DNA of 64,000 bases from Membranipora membranacea (taxonomy: Eukaryota > Bryozoa > Gymnolaemata > Cheilostomatida > Membraniporidae). The notes under the pieces were generated by a model. The model searched no databases and was not told the DNA's origin. It worked only from the letters and a program-made list of their open reading frames with translations. The stretch lies in assembly GCA_914767715.1 (NCBI GenBank), contig OU612071.1, positions 6,076,001-6,140,000 of the forward strand. The letters are read 5' to 3'. Below, piece by piece: positions 36,716-49,271 of the stretch. The position numbers were made by a program, and so were the translations under genes. Numbering within the stretch: position 1 is the stretch's first letter; every line of letters begins with the position of its first letter.

Positions 36716-39700
36716 CACATTTTAGTTCTGAGTTGCTCCAGTGAGAAAAGATATATTCATATGAAGTTGGAAAGTTGAATTGAGTGGAGGGAAGCTTGCC
36801 AACAAAATGCCAGTTATAGGGTAGAGGAGAAATGACACCTTGGTTTGAGATAGTTATGATGTCACGGATGCGAGATGTAACATTCATGCCCAGGCTCCCT
36901 GAGCTAGACCATTCAGCTGCTGGTTGGATATGAAATCATGTTATGCCAACTACAATGCTCACGATTATAAAAGAACAAACATATTTGCAAATTAATGTGT
37001 TCTGTGTTAAAAATATGCAGGCATTGAATTCCGTATCTGGAACAGCAGCTCACTCATAGCTTTATATTCTGTATCTACTATCTATGTTTGTGAGTCTTTA
37101 GTAGATCACGTGACAGTCAACCGACTGAAACTGCTTGTAGCCTCTAAACTTTTAATTGAATTATGTGTTTTCTAGTGGCTTTTCTGTTTGGTATCAATAC
37201 AACAGACATGGATAATAATTATCCTAACAGAGTCAAATCAAAAATAAAACAAAAAGGCTATTTAACAAACATACTTGTTGCTCACAGCAAAATGTTTTTA
37301 AATCACCAAACAATTTTTCGCATGATCCAAAAACCTACTAGCGAATGAGCTGATGTCAAGTGAGTGATTTTATCTCTGTCCATTGCGAAATACAGCTCCT
37401 CAATTGGAGACTGGTGAGTTGATGAAACCATTATAGGAATAGTACAATTCGATGTATGAAGGTAACTCCGGGTAACACAATAATCTTTAAAAAGTGCAAG
37501 TTCAATAGTAGTAGTTAAATGTCATGTCATGCTTATATAGAGGAGTAATAATTTTATATTAAATTAAATTTTGAAAGAAAAGATTTTGATAGTTTTTTAT
37601 TTCTGCCATTGTACACTATAGAAGATAATACCACAATTTGGTCTGGCGTTTGTGTATTCTCGATTTAATATGAAATGCAGCGCATGTCATATATCATTCC
37701 TCATTCATTATTCATGATAGTGTAATTCTCAAACAGCGACTTCATGTTGATGACCATGGTCAAAGGTGGGGTGTTCATCTGCGTATATAAATCAGTACAT
37801 TGTGTAAAAATTTCTAATGTAACATTGATTAAAAAATTGTCTGCGTAGGGAGCAACAATCTTGCGGGTTTGTGATATTAACTTGATAAAAAACATATGGT
37901 GCATCGATTTTCTTGTGTAACCATTTCTCACCTTGATGCCTGCGCTTTTGATGCAACATTAAAAGTTCTATTTGATAGGAATCCTAAAACAATCAGAATA
38001 TGCTGTGTCAAATATATGACGTGCAGACCTAGAAATCACTTTCGATAGTAACAAGTTTGTATTCTAAAAAAACATGGGATATTAAGATGCAGCCTGACTA
38101 ACCCCTCACTTTGTAGATCGATGCTTCAACAGTACTCAGCAGTATTATCACTTATTGCTGAGACAACTGATCTTCCTTCTTGCCAAACCACATGGGAATG
38201 TGGTAATACTGGCATCAATAGGGTAATCAATCAGTCAATTGGGAAAAAGAGCATGCTCAATGAGTAATGGAAAGTCTCCATCAATTATCCACCTACAGCT
38301 GTCACATCTCATATATGCCTAGTTCTCCACAATTCCTTCAGAGGTGCCACTGAGAGATTTTTCAGACCGATCTTCGCATGAATTATGCAATCATTATATA
38401 ACCCACAGAAGGGTCTCAAAGATATACTGATAAACGATACATTGATATACGATAGGCTGAATACACGATACACTGTTCCGATAAATTCTAATGGTCATCA
38501 ACGAGCTTAGATTTAATTCAAGGTTATTATAATACACAGTCTATTTAAATCATCACAAGTTATATGTATTGCAGCTTTTGATATCTGTTGATGATCTGGT
38601 ACATGAAAGCGCCGACAAGGCCGTCTCGTGTGCGTGAGGTTTTGGATAGCCCTTGAATACACAATTGTGACTACTAAAGAGTCAAGTGGCAGTGATTACC
38701 AATTACTTGTGTCAACTGGACAGGCATAAAATTAATTTGTTTAGCATAAGATTATTTATTTAATTACCCTGACCATTTAATTCAATGGAGACAAAATACA
38801 TGTATAAAATATTTATATAAGGTTAAAAATATTAAAAAGTGTTCTAGATAATCTGACCTGATCGTCTCTGCACTCGTATCCATATTTTTTTTGTATCCTT
38901 TGTTATATAGAATGTCAGATGAGTGCTGATATAAGCACTGATAGCACAGATAAAGCTGATATTACTCAGAATTACACAACAACACCAGTTATATTATATT
39001 ATACAATCAATGATCTCACTTGACAATCTAAAACACTGCTGAATAGGACAACGGTCCTGATGCTCTCCTGTCTTAATGCTAACTGCTGTCTATATGTATT
39101 GTTGTGCCACTGATGTACATGTGACACAGTCTTTTGGTAGGTGGTTTCACTTTGATGATATAGTGTTGTACACTCAGGTGCAGCTGGTGCAACTATTGCT
39201 GAGGTTGATGGTAACTTGTAGTTGTATTCTCTTTCTTCTTTTACTAGAAGTGATGGTGGAAGTCTTGTGCTGTACTGGATTCGATATTATTTCAATTCTT
39301 GTTCATCGCTCTGGTGTTCAGGTCATCAGATATGTATGTAGCAGAAGGTAGGGATGTAATACTAAGCTGATGCTAAAATAGAAATCTCCGCAAACCAGGG
39401 TTAATTTACAGTTGTAATAAAACACCATTAAGTGTTGTTTTTTATCTAAATAAAATCCTATCTACTGATAGGCTGCATACTTTTAAACTCAACGTTAGTT
39501 TCACAATAAAATCCCAACACCTTAAAATTTCACTATAATGTAAAATCATTAACATTTATAAGATTATGAATTTATGGATTTATGGAACTAGATATGGATA
39601 TGGATTTATGGACTTATGGATTATAAATTGTACCATCACCTCGTGTTCAAAATGAGGTTTGAAGGAAGATGATGTTGTGTGTCAAATCAATGATCCAAGG

Positions 39701-40837
39701 CTAAAAGAATACTGACTCTGTCATCTCATTTTTGCCACATTCAAACACGTCAGCAACTTTCACCACCCTAGCTTCTTTTCCATTGATCAAGCATAGTTAT
39801 TTGTATGTAGTTGGAAGCGTTGGTTTAGATCTCTAGAAAATTCTAGTAATACTAAGATCCCTGTACATGATTTTATCGTGGTAGCGACTACCCTCCGAGA
39901 TGGTGATGAAAACATTTTCTCTGGTTGAGCTATCAGCGCAGAAAGTTGTTTTTGTCGGTTTTTTGCCTGTTTTTCTGTCTGGTATTCATCCTGTTTGATA
40001 AGGAATCTCAAGAAATATATCAAGGTGTATGCTTTAAAAATTGTCACCCTGAAAATACCATGGAGGTTACTGGGTGCATTTGTTTTCATATCTATCTGTA
40101 CCTTCTGACTTCTGCGGCTGACTATATATAACAACATATCTTGAGTGCCCATTTTTGGTATTGACAAATGTAATATAAATTAGAGTTCCCATAACGTTCA
40201 TGAAGCATGAGGATCTGAATGAAGCTACTATATAATACAGCTAACAGAACAGTGAGCTAATCCTTGCAGTGAATGGCCTCGGCATGCTATTCCTCCATTC
40301 CAAGTATTTAATAACTCCTCGATTCTACTCTTAATCGCATCCAAGACACAGGGAGTTATGTTGGCAAGCAAAATCAGGGAGAATGGTGGTCAAACCAAAT
40401 AACAAATATGATATTGATACTGATGAGAGTATGTACATGCCAGGAGTTACTCCTTGGTAAATGTCACTACACATTACTAGTTTGCCCTTGAATGCCTCAA
40501 GGGCACAGGCCTCCTTATCATACTGGTTGCTGGGGGTTTGTGAGGTGGGAAGAAGAGGATGCATCACTTCTTTGTTCACAAAGTTGGAATTCAGATCAAT
40601 TACCTCAACCCCAGATCTATTCTATCACAGATTTTTACCTGCCAACCCCAGACCCAAAACAATATCTGCGCTCCACACAGATGTTGGGTTCAATAATAAG
40701 CTCAGTATGCCCATGCACACACTCACATCAAACTTATGGGGGAAGATGGACAAGACATTTGAGGTTGAAACAAACATCTGCAACCTCTTTTTAAACACCT
40801 AGGGCAAAAAACTCATTCTTATGTGGTATGTGGTGAC
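36716..40837. other. gene-free stretch
   Basis: No exon or bounded element recognised. There are short simple-sequence patches such as 'atttatggatttatgg' repeats near 39565-39625 and 'cgata'-rich sequence near 38425-38480. Confidence 0.4.
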
Positions 40838-40937
40838 TTTATAGCTGTCTTTCCAGCTTGTCAACGTATCTTTCCATGCTGTCCCATGTCATTCCAAGAG
40901 TCAGTCAAAAGATAGATGCGCAGAAGAGGTATTCATC

Positions 40938-41005
40938 CGAGAGTGGGATTTGAACCCACACCTGCTGCGGCACGCCTTACATCGCCAATTGTTGAGACCC
41001 CTTCT
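40938..41005 (-). ncRNA. tRNA-like segment with a B box (minus strand)
   Basis: On the minus strand GGTTCAAATCCCACTC carries a consensus B box (40946-40956 on the plus strand). The A box is degenerate and no cloverleaf can be drawn, so this is probably a SINE-derived remnant. Confidence 0.35.
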
Positions 41006-41006
41006 G

Positions 41007-41255
41007 CCCACTGCTGGTAAAAAGCGTTATCTCATATTTTAATAATTCAGAGGTATCCAACTTTAGATTAAATTTCCTTGAGAGTAAACAATTATTAATT
41101 AGTTTACATTATCCCATTATGTCATGTCACTAATCCTTTATTTAATTTCCAAAAGAAGAACATTGTTGGGTAATTAGTTTTCATTTAAATAAGGGATTAG
41201 TTTAATTGAGTTGAAATTATCAAAATATGAGATAACGCTTTTTACCAGCAGAGGG
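41007..41255. mobile_element. 249-bp hairpin MITE
   Basis: Inverted ends CCC(A/T)CTGCTGGTAAAAAG followed by CGTTATCTCATATTTT; the arms match for about 45 bp. No protein is encoded. Flanking duplication not resolved. Confidence 0.8.
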
Positions 41256-41320
41256 CAGCCTTGTAGTGAGTTTTTAGCTGTCTGTACAGCTTGTCAAAAT
41301 TTCTTTCTATTCTGTCACGT

Positions 41321-42299
41321 TTCTACATCTCCTCCACACTTGCGTTTATAATTTGACTAATATCCTTATGATGTCAGGGCAGTTGTTTGTCAACAATATC
41401 TTGTTTGCGTACCTGCAATAGAATAAAATTTTGTTTACCACAAAGAAGAAGATTAGATTGGGACAAGGGACATTGAAACACTGGATATAGTAACTTTGAT
41501 GTCTACTTGTGCGACATTGCATGGTTTTTGCTGATAATTGTATGTAACTATTGATTTTTTTATTTGACACCTCAAATATAAGGCGATTATGTCATCAATG
41601 ATTTGAATACTTATTTCATGATGACACAACTTCAGAATAATTGCTGATATGAATACAAAACACAATGCATGCTCTCCATACAGCTGTTATCATCTTTGGA
41701 TGTCTGAATAAAGAAATTATTGGTTGGAAGTTTTGGAGCAGGTTTCTAAATTGTCACAACAAAACATTATTTAATTTAATAAAGCTGTGATAAAGGCTTT
41801 CATGGTAACGTGAAAGGTAGGTAAGGAAATTAATATTTGGCTATTCTTAAAACTTGAAAACATGAATTTCAAAATGCAACATCCATCTGTGGACGGTTAT
41901 GTTGCTTTATCTGTGCTAATGTCTGAAAGCATATGACATTTTGTTTCTGAGTTGTCCCAAATGTGAAGAGAGAAGATAACCCGAAACACAACCCACAATT
42001 CATACTTGGGACATGTAGCCAGTGAGTTTGGGACCGCTGGGGATTGCACATCAGCTGTCACATGACATTTGTTTTCACTATTATGCATGCGGTATACTTA
42101 TTGTCTTCTCATGAATAAATTAGTGAATTTGCGAGACTATCATATATAAGTCTGATTTACTAGTTGATGATGATGATGATGATTGTATATCAATGATCAA
42201 AAGGAGCCACTGAAATATCCTTAATTTGTCCTGCTGTTTTGTTGGCACAAGTATGGGGAGCCCTTTGTAAAAATTTGTCATGTCAATTAGAGCATTGCA
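41321..42299. other. gene-free stretch
   Basis: No exon, RNA gene or bounded element recognised. Confidence 0.4.
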
Positions 42300-42670
42300 T
42301 ATGTGATATGCCAAGTTTTATACATGGCATACCAACTTTTATATGTTGCATGTCATAATTTATATATTTATGCCCACTTTTCCATGTTATATGCCAATTC
42401 TAATGTCTGTTGCATCATCATTCATATGCGATATGCTGACATTCATGCATGCTATTCCAACATACATCCATGATATGCCACCTTTCATACATGACATGTA
42501 ATAATTTGTGTGTGATATGTTGAAATTCAAGCATGTCACATCAATATTCATGTTTGCTATGCCAAGATTTCTATTTTTGTTGATTCATGTATCCCACTTG
42601 CTAGTTGTCTTCTCTCATTTATGTTATACCAACATTTATATGCGATATGTCAACACAAAAATTTATGTGG
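42300..42670 (+). repeat. degenerate minisatellite with 'atatgccaactttcatacatg' unit
   Basis: Around ten diverged units of 25-35 bp, each built from a 'gatatgcca' phrase, a T-rich phrase and 'catgcat/catgaca'. Order and spacing are irregular. Confidence 0.65.
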
Positions 42671-43129
42671 CATCAAGAATTGTCAGCGAGTCAACATGAC
42701 AGACAATGAGAAGTTATCCTCACTTAGCAGTAGCCTGTGCTCCCACTATAATGTATAATAGAGAGAACGTTAGGTGTGCATTTCCTCGTTCAGTCTCAGC
42801 ACGGATAGTGTCACCCATTCATCAATTTCCTGCAGTGCCAATCAACAACTCCTTGCTTTGATAAGGCCATGACAAATCACTTTTAGGTTTGTGTCAGGTC
42901 CCTTGTGGTCTTTCTCATTTACCCATGATTTTTGTGTCAATTTTATCACCTTCCTGGTCAGAGTCCAATATGGTTGGTGTGATACATATTTAATATTGTA
43001 CTGTAACTACTGTTACTTACTGAGTTACTGTACTGGTATGATTTTTTTTAGTTGTTAACTCAGCTACCTCCCAGCTACCTAAAGTGTGACTGTCATGGCC
43101 TAATGACATTACCACATATACCCCGCCAC

Positions 43130-43318
43130 AGGCCCCCTGCAGCCCTGCCACACTCCCTATATGCCCACAGTCCACAGACAGCATTGATTTGATGAGTTGC
43201 AGCCTTGTGTGTGTGTGTGTGTGTGGCAAATCAAATCAAATGTCAGTGACCTGCTGTCTGTGCACAGTCGGAATGTGGGCATCTAGGGAGCGTGGCAGGG
43301 CTGCAGGGGGCCTGTGGG
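43130..43318. repeat. inverted repeat with a (TG)n loop
   Basis: 'ccacaggccccctgcag' with 'ccctgccacactccctatat' (from 43130) is mirrored at 43253-43318. The arms are about 60 bp and nearly identical, around a loop containing (TG)n at 43206-43224. The arms are much more GC-rich than their surroundings. Confidence 0.85.
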
Positions 43319-43672
43319 TCTTGCCGTGTCAATCGATAATATAATTATATTATAATTATATACCGCATATCACAATGTTATCTTTTGCAAGAATCAATTA
43401 ATAAATGTATCAAACTCACTCAATATGTCTCATCACTGTATCATAATAGATTAGATCTATGATTTCTGGAATTCTATTGGGAAAACCTTTAACAGTATTG
43501 GGCAGAGTTGAAGTGCTCATCACTTTTGTGTGCGATTATCTCATCAGCAAGTAATACAATCTTCACTTACCCCAATCCTATAAAACTGCACACATTTACA
43601 GTTGGAGTTATAGACCATAGTGCATCTAACTAAACCCAATAATCCTTGTTTTGATGGCTCCCTCAGGTCCCG

Positions 43673-43822
43673 ATGGCTGGTGCGTATAAGATTGATGTCA
43701 GCTATGATCAGTTGCTGCAGTTGCTGACTGTCACACTACAAAGACGCCTGTTATTTTCAAATAAGTCGCCCCACACTGAACAGTATCATCACCGATTACG
43801 AGCTTCAAGATCTCAGGCAATG
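43673..43822 (+). CDS. candidate exon, function unknown
   Basis: ATG at 43673 opens 50 codons that end exactly at a strong donor (GCAATG|GTAAGTTAC). The peptide has a leucine-rich amphipathic stretch (near residues 9-27) followed by basic residues. It could be the N-terminal exon of the integrase-core gene whose exon lies at 47044-47292, since proteins of that family have a helical N-terminal region. However, the phases do not join directly (phase 0 here, phase 2 there), so at least one exon between them would be needed. Confidence 0.3.
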
Positions 43823-44249
43823 GTAAGTTACTTCACTTTGTTAATTTCAGCTCTGTGAATTTGGTGTGTCAGTTGTAACCACAGCCACTCCTTTCAAGCT
43901 TGTTCGGAGGTTATCGTGTCTGTAGGCGGTCATTTAGGGATGGCTGTAGTTTGAATTGGCCTCTTTTAACCTTACCAAAAAACTTACCCAAAGCGACAAA
44001 AGCCAGCAAACATTGGGAATAACCTCAAAAAGGGTTTTTTCAACAGAAAAGAATTGAAATGCTTTTATTTTTCCTGTTGCAACTATGGAAATAATAAAAA
44101 TAACTTGAAAGTAGCCTACGGTATTAGAATCTATAGGTTGTACATTCGGGACTGACAGTTTGGTAATTTATAATGTACCGTGTAGTACAGTAGTTCAAAT
44201 CCTGATAATCCAAAAACCCTGATATTTAGAACAAACATAGTCAGTCCAG

Positions 44250-44352
44250 GCCATAGACCTAATATAAAAATTATTTTATTTATTTATATTATATAATATA
44301 CTAGCATATATATATATAATATAAATAATAATTTTATTCATATAAGGTCTAT
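44250..44352. repeat. AT-rich hairpin with CATAGACC-like ends
   Basis: 'catagacctaatataaaaat' at the left mirrors 'cataaggtctattg' at the right across about 100 bp, with an AT-only centre. The tip resembles the ends of the elements at 9943-13102 and 23827-24298, so it may be a minimal member of that family. Confidence 0.6.
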
Positions 44353-44489
44353 TGTCTCGGCTGAGCACACTGTAATTACCATCGCTTAAGTAAAACTTTC
44401 ACCCATACTTTGAACATTTGACAGCTGACTTTTCAAAAACTAGCGAACAATTTCACATTTCTCTGAACAATCTTTCTCACCAGTCGGTA

Positions 44490-45748
44490 GTTGGCCCAGG
44501 GGGTCAACTCTCAAACAATCATACACCATGATCATGTTTATAATTCTTTTTATCCCCTACAACGTTTATGTGCTTCTGAAATCTACCCCCTTTAAGAAGA
44601 GTTGAGAGTCGTGATTGACCCCTAAGAGGATGATTGACGATCTACGCAAATTTTGACCAATTATTTTCAATTTTCTTCTTGGCGAGGTTAGTGTATTGTA
44701 TGGAAATTCAAAGACCAACAACAACTCCATGAAAAATTTGTCACTAGGCATTTGAAGTTACATACTTTATACAGAAGAGAAGACAAGAACTGAAAGGTAT
44801 ATTGATTACTGCAGTGATTCGATCATGGATCCTGATCACTGGTTGCCATGACAGGGTAAGAAACCTAGGGAAATCTGGGATTGAATACAGCACCAACAAT
44901 CAGAAAAACTATGGTAGTTTTTGCAGGTTATCGTTGTATTAAGTCCCAGAAATCCCTGTTTTTTACTCACCAGTAATCGTTAGTAATCGATTATGTAAAA
45001 GTCTGCATCTCCCTTATCAATCAGTACAGTTAGGATATCTTTGAGCCCTTCATTGTGCCCATTCATATAGCCACAGAACTTAATCGCATTAGCGGATCTG
45101 GACATTGAGCTAGTGGTAGAAATATTCTGTTTTCCATGACAATGCGCGATCCTCCCACATGAATTACTATCCCCAATATCATGGCCTTCTGTTGTAAATT
45201 GGGAAGCATGTTGATTCTGAGCCATTTATGGTTTTCCAGCTTTTTCCCAGCAGCCTACCGCCGTAGTTGATTCTGCTTAAGTGATAACTCTTAGCAACAG
45301 AAGCAGTAAACCTGTAAAACTGTTCCATTGTTTCAGTAAAATCCCTGTGTAGATAAATTGCATTTTTTCATGTTTTCTGGCAGTTATCCCTTCAATATGA
45401 TTGAGGGGATAATTCCTACAGAAAATCGGTTTCATGATTTTTTGAGTCCCCCTCTGGCCCCGAGGGAAGAGAGAGTCTATGCTCCTTAAATCTCAACCCC
45501 AAATACACCACTAGTTGAACATATAGCATAACTCTAAAGAGAAATTTCGATTTGAAGTGGAAAAATACCCCCTACAAGTCAGCTATATGTGAATTACACC
45601 ATTTTTACTTGTGAGTATTCTGAAAACTTACCCTCTACAACTCCTGCTAAGAGGAGTTCCAAAACGTTTTAGGGGGGTCCCCCCCAAAACGATCATAATA
45701 ACATGATGATGGTGTATGATTGTTTTAGAGTTGACCCCCTGGGGTAGT
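44490..45748. mobile_element. inverted-repeat-bounded segment of about 1.26 kb
   Basis: 'agggggtcaactctcaaac' with 'aatcatacaccatgatcatg' (from about 44496) has its inverse at about 45700-45742. The arms are about 50 bp with few differences. No transposase is visible inside. A related phrase ('agagttgagagtcgtgattg') lies near 44600, suggesting internal rearrangement. Target duplication not resolved. Confidence 0.6.
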
Positions 45749-47043
45749 TGGGTTCCTGGGCCATCCTACATGTAAAGTTTGCACTGCATTTGGATGGCAG
45801 GTTTATGAGTTAAATTGTTGGGTAATATGGCTGCGTGATTTTTTTTTACTTTGTTACCATGACAACAGATCTATCAGAGCATAAAAAATTTTTGTCTGTT
45901 GGATTATGTAAAAAAGCTCCCAGTGGGGATGCCTCTGCTCCTAACACACTTTCAACCACTGTTACACTGATCCTGTGCAAATGTTCATCTTTTATTATTC
46001 CATCTACCTGTAAGCATGGTTTGTTCGCAAAAAATACCAAGCATCATTGATATAGCTCAATTTTTAAACACTGGCTGGAAGCATTCTTCACTCACAGGAT
46101 GTTTATAAATTAAGCTCCACTTTCCTAATGAGTGAAAGTCTAGGGTCATGTTGTTGCGTCATGCGCATTGATGTCATGTTAAATTCTGCTAAATTGACAA
46201 TACTTTTTCACAGACGTTGCTATACCTTAATGTGTGGTTATGTTCCAGCTAGCATCAGAAGAGGCTTAGACGCAAAGACTAGGCACCTGGTACCAAGTCT
46301 CCGTGCTCTCATTGTGATATCTTGTTCATCGCACCAGCATTTAGGTGCGCGTGTGGTATAAAAGTTATCATAATGTGAACGCAGAGACTTCGCACTATAC
46401 GCATTATGTCTCTGAGCCTAAATCTGTACAGACTAGGTGGAAAACAAATCAATCAAACATATCCATCCTTATGAAAATCAATATCTACACTGACACTCTC
46501 CAAAAGAGGAAGTGTAGTGCTAATTCTTATCAACTTTGACCCTGGTGTGAGACAGACTAACAAAACACCTGGATTAGTTGAAATGTGTGGAACTATTGGA
46601 ACGTCTTGCTGGAACAGATATCATCAGCTGCATTCCAATGACACGCTAATTGATGATTTTCAGATAATTGTTTGAATTCTCTAGGCTCCCCATTGTGCTC
46701 TCTATAAACTTGAGTGGAGGGCAGAAACTTGTCTGTTTTACTTAAATTGCAAGTTTCTCTCGCACAGTGTTAATTTTGGTTGAGTATCACCAACATTTTA
46801 TTGTCATATGGAAACCCTGTAGATTCCCAAATTTGCAACAAATTAATTTTTAAGCAGCATTTTTCAGTATGACTGTTGAACTGTACCTCTCATTGCCCGG
46901 AAAAGTGTCAAATTCAATATTTTACATTTTCATGTGCGATCGTAAGAGCACTAACCACATGCACATTCAAAACTCCCGGTTCTGTTATGGCATGTTATAC
47001 CATAGACTATTTTCACATACTATTCACAACAATTTTGTTGCAG
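45749..47043. other. gene-free stretch upstream of the integrase-core exon
   Basis: No exon encoding the usual DNA-binding region upstream of the integrase core was recognised. The 3' end has a good acceptor (T-rich, 'ttttgttgcag'). Confidence 0.4.
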
Positions 47044-47292
47044 GGCAAGGCTAACTGATGCGGAACTAGACGACATTACTGAGAAAGCAATGGTGAAATT
47101 GCCGGGCATCGGAGAACGCATGCTTAGGGGCCACTTCAGGTCATTAGGTCACAGAGTGCAACGGCGCCGACTCAGGGAGTCAATTAAACGTGTTGATCCG
47201 ATTGGTGTTGAGCAGCGCCGTGAGAATTTACAACGCAGGATCACCAGGCGTGTTTACAATGTCCCACATCCTCACTATATCTGGCACATTGA
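47044..47292 (+). CDS. integrase-core (rve-type) protein, single exon cut by assembly gap
   Basis: The exon follows the acceptor 'ttttgttgcag' at 47033-47043 and reads in one frame to the gap. Seen: an acidic start (LTDAELDDITEKAM), a GERMLRGH segment, HRVQRRRLRESIKRVDP, then RRVYNVPHPHYIWHI at the gap edge. From family knowledge, this order (the pair RxRxRESxxRVDPxG and RRxYxVPxPxxxWHID) is the helical DNA-binding region leading into the first catalytic Asp of a family of intron-containing integrase-core proteins found in many animals. The Asp codon itself begins at the last two known bases (GA). Everything downstream is lost in the gap and does not resume after it. Whether the gene is a domesticated integrase or part of an active element cannot be judged here. 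Confidence 0.7.
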
Positions 47293-47492
47293 NNNNNNNN
47301 NNNNNNNNNNNNNNNNNNNNNNNNNNNNNNNNNNNNNNNNNNNNNNNNNNNNNNNNNNNNNNNNNNNNNNNNNNNNNNNNNNNNNNNNNNNNNNNNNNNN
47401 NNNNNNNNNNNNNNNNNNNNNNNNNNNNNNNNNNNNNNNNNNNNNNNNNNNNNNNNNNNNNNNNNNNNNNNNNNNNNNNNNNNNNNNNNNNN
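47293..47492. other. assembly gap (200 N)
   Basis: Exactly 200 N. A round number suggests a scaffolding placeholder of unknown true length. It truncates the integrase-core gene, and the inverted duplicate begins immediately beyond it. Confidence 0.98.
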
Positions 47493-47493
47493 G

Positions 47494-48231
47494 TCTAGCA
47501 CAATATTTGAGTGACAAAAATTACAACATTGATTATTGTGAAAACTGATAAAGAGATATAAGTGGCTCCTATTCTTGTCTTTACAAGACAATAGTCTTAA
47601 GAAAAATGTCTTTGTATAGAATAGATTGCGGGGTGGGGGGCAAATCTCAAATTATCCAACACTAATGAAAGTGTTGGATCTTAGCTAGATTTTAAAGGCA
47701 CCTGATCAGTTAGGGGCAACTTTTGACATAACTAATGGTGGATGGCTGGGAAGAAGATACTCCCTACATTTGAGAGCTCATATAACACCATGCAAAGCTA
47801 CTGGCTAGATGTTTTGAGGCCACAACGCTCTATTTAGATTTTTTAATGGTGGCGCTGCTGGGCAAAGCTGTGTGAGCAGTTGTTTAACCTGTATTTCAGC
47901 TGCAGACAACAAGAAACTCTAGTGCAGCAGTTCTATGTCTGTCGGCTTCATTGGCCAAATAGTGAACTCCGCTGAAACTTTAGTGCAACAATTCTTTGTC
48001 TTTTGGCTGAGGAGCGAACTCCTAAGTGATGTTCACCTAATAGCATGGATTTGATTAAATATGCCATCATGTTTTGATTTGGCCTTGTTCCGATATCAAT
48101 GTTCTAACAAGGTTTATGTTTACAAACAATATTGAAGTTGAAAGTTGAAAGGACTGTTGTATGACAGTAAATGACGTATATGCAAGGATTAAAGGTGGAG
48201 CCTTAAATTAAACCACAAATTTTAAATCTGA
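47494..48231 (-). repeat. right arm of the inverted duplication (block 2)
   Basis: Reverse complement of 20082-20851. Only scattered single-base differences and small indels were seen. Confidence 0.85.
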
Positions 48232-48564
48232 GAGAGAGAGAGAGAGAGAGATATTTCAGTAATTATTAGTTTAATTATATTTAAAATACTCACTATTATG
48301 GCAGAGTTTTTAAATCAAAATAAAAAATACTATATTTACTGAGAAAATATTATATGAATATATATGAATCATTCACATGATACAATCAATACTATGAGGA
48401 TCAGGTGAGTGATGTCACAGCTCTGATGAATTGCTAGGTATGAGGTGAGTGATGTCACTAGGCGGGAAATTTCACACATGACCAAAGTTGGAACATGACA
48501 CTCTATGTGACTGTGAACATTTGGGCAACTTTGGGCAAATGTGGATTTCAAGTTAAGTTCCTCT
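48232..48564. other. arm-specific stretch
   Basis: Starts with a (GA)n tract. It has no counterpart in the left arm, where about 10.8 kb (9299-20081, mostly the LTR-like element) occupies this position. It contains two copies of 'gaggtgagtgatgtcac' near 48395-48460. No gene. Confidence 0.5.
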
Positions 48565-48767
48565 TTAAGTTGAATTATGTTTGATGTTAAACTTGATAAG
48601 AATTAAAAGGCATGCTCTTGAGTCAAGTGTTTGATCTCGAAATAAATGAGATCGCAATTATGTAAATAAGTCTGTGTCACATAGTGAGAATCATCATACC
48701 GAGCTCGTGAGCACAGATCTCAGTAGCGGAGAGTTAATGTGGTGACTCAATAACCCAGAATCCCACA
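48565..48767 (+). repeat. truncated copy of the LTR of the non-autonomous element
   Basis: Matches 9095-9298 in reverse complement and ends at 'atcccaca', followed by 'tcttttcttgg', the same flank as the left-arm insertion. The insertion is therefore shared by both arms and was later trimmed here. Confidence 0.75.
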
Positions 48768-49264
48768 TCTTTTCTTGGCGAAGCAAAGTCACTGACAATG
48801 TGGTGTGTAGTGGCGAAGTAGTTCGACAGTGTTTATTCAAGGTTTCAAGAAGTAGGACATACACTTATTTGAAGCATATTATGATGCATTAGTATGATGG
48901 GTGTGCAATGATTGCGTGTAAATAGACTTGTATTTTCCTGTACTGTAACAATGTTTGTATGTGCCTCCTATTCAAAAAGTTCACAAATCAACAACCAGAT
49001 TTATGAAACCTAAATTAGTTACATTTAGAAAACACAGCAAGAACTCAATACTGTACTGTACTTATCTAAAGCACCGTCAAGCTTGGAGTTTCTGTGTCTG
49101 AAGTTTGCCATTGTTCAGCCATAATTAACCGTGTGAAGTGTGATTTATACCCAAAAAGAAACATCATATACTCCAGGAGAATTCATGATTTCATGAGTTT
49201 TATCACGTTGCATGTTTTTATTGTTTCAGGCAGCACGGAAAAAGACATTGGAATGGGATTGCTG

Positions 49265-49271
49265 GTGATTG
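49265..49271 (-). other. uninterrupted site matching the 1072-bp segment
   Basis: A single GTGATTG (reverse complement of CAATCAC) where the left arm has two copies flanking 7434-8505. Confidence 0.75.

Larger units (their letters stand above)
40838..41320. repeat. composite repeat with direct flanks around a MITE
   Basis: 'tagctgtctttccagcttgtcaa' at about 40842 recurs in diverged form ('tagctgtctgtacagcttgtcaa') at about 41273, in the same orientation, on either side of a hairpin MITE and a tRNA-like stretch. Confidence 0.5.

Noticed and set aside
40461-40802. Overlapping open frames of about 100 codons at 40461-40802 and 40492-40794
   Set aside because: Two different frames are equally open with no recognised motif and no splice support; judged to be chance.
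48565-48767. Independent insertion of a solo LTR in the right arm
   Set aside because: Its outer flank ('tcttttcttgg') is identical to the flank of the left-arm insertion, so it is the same insertion event later truncated.
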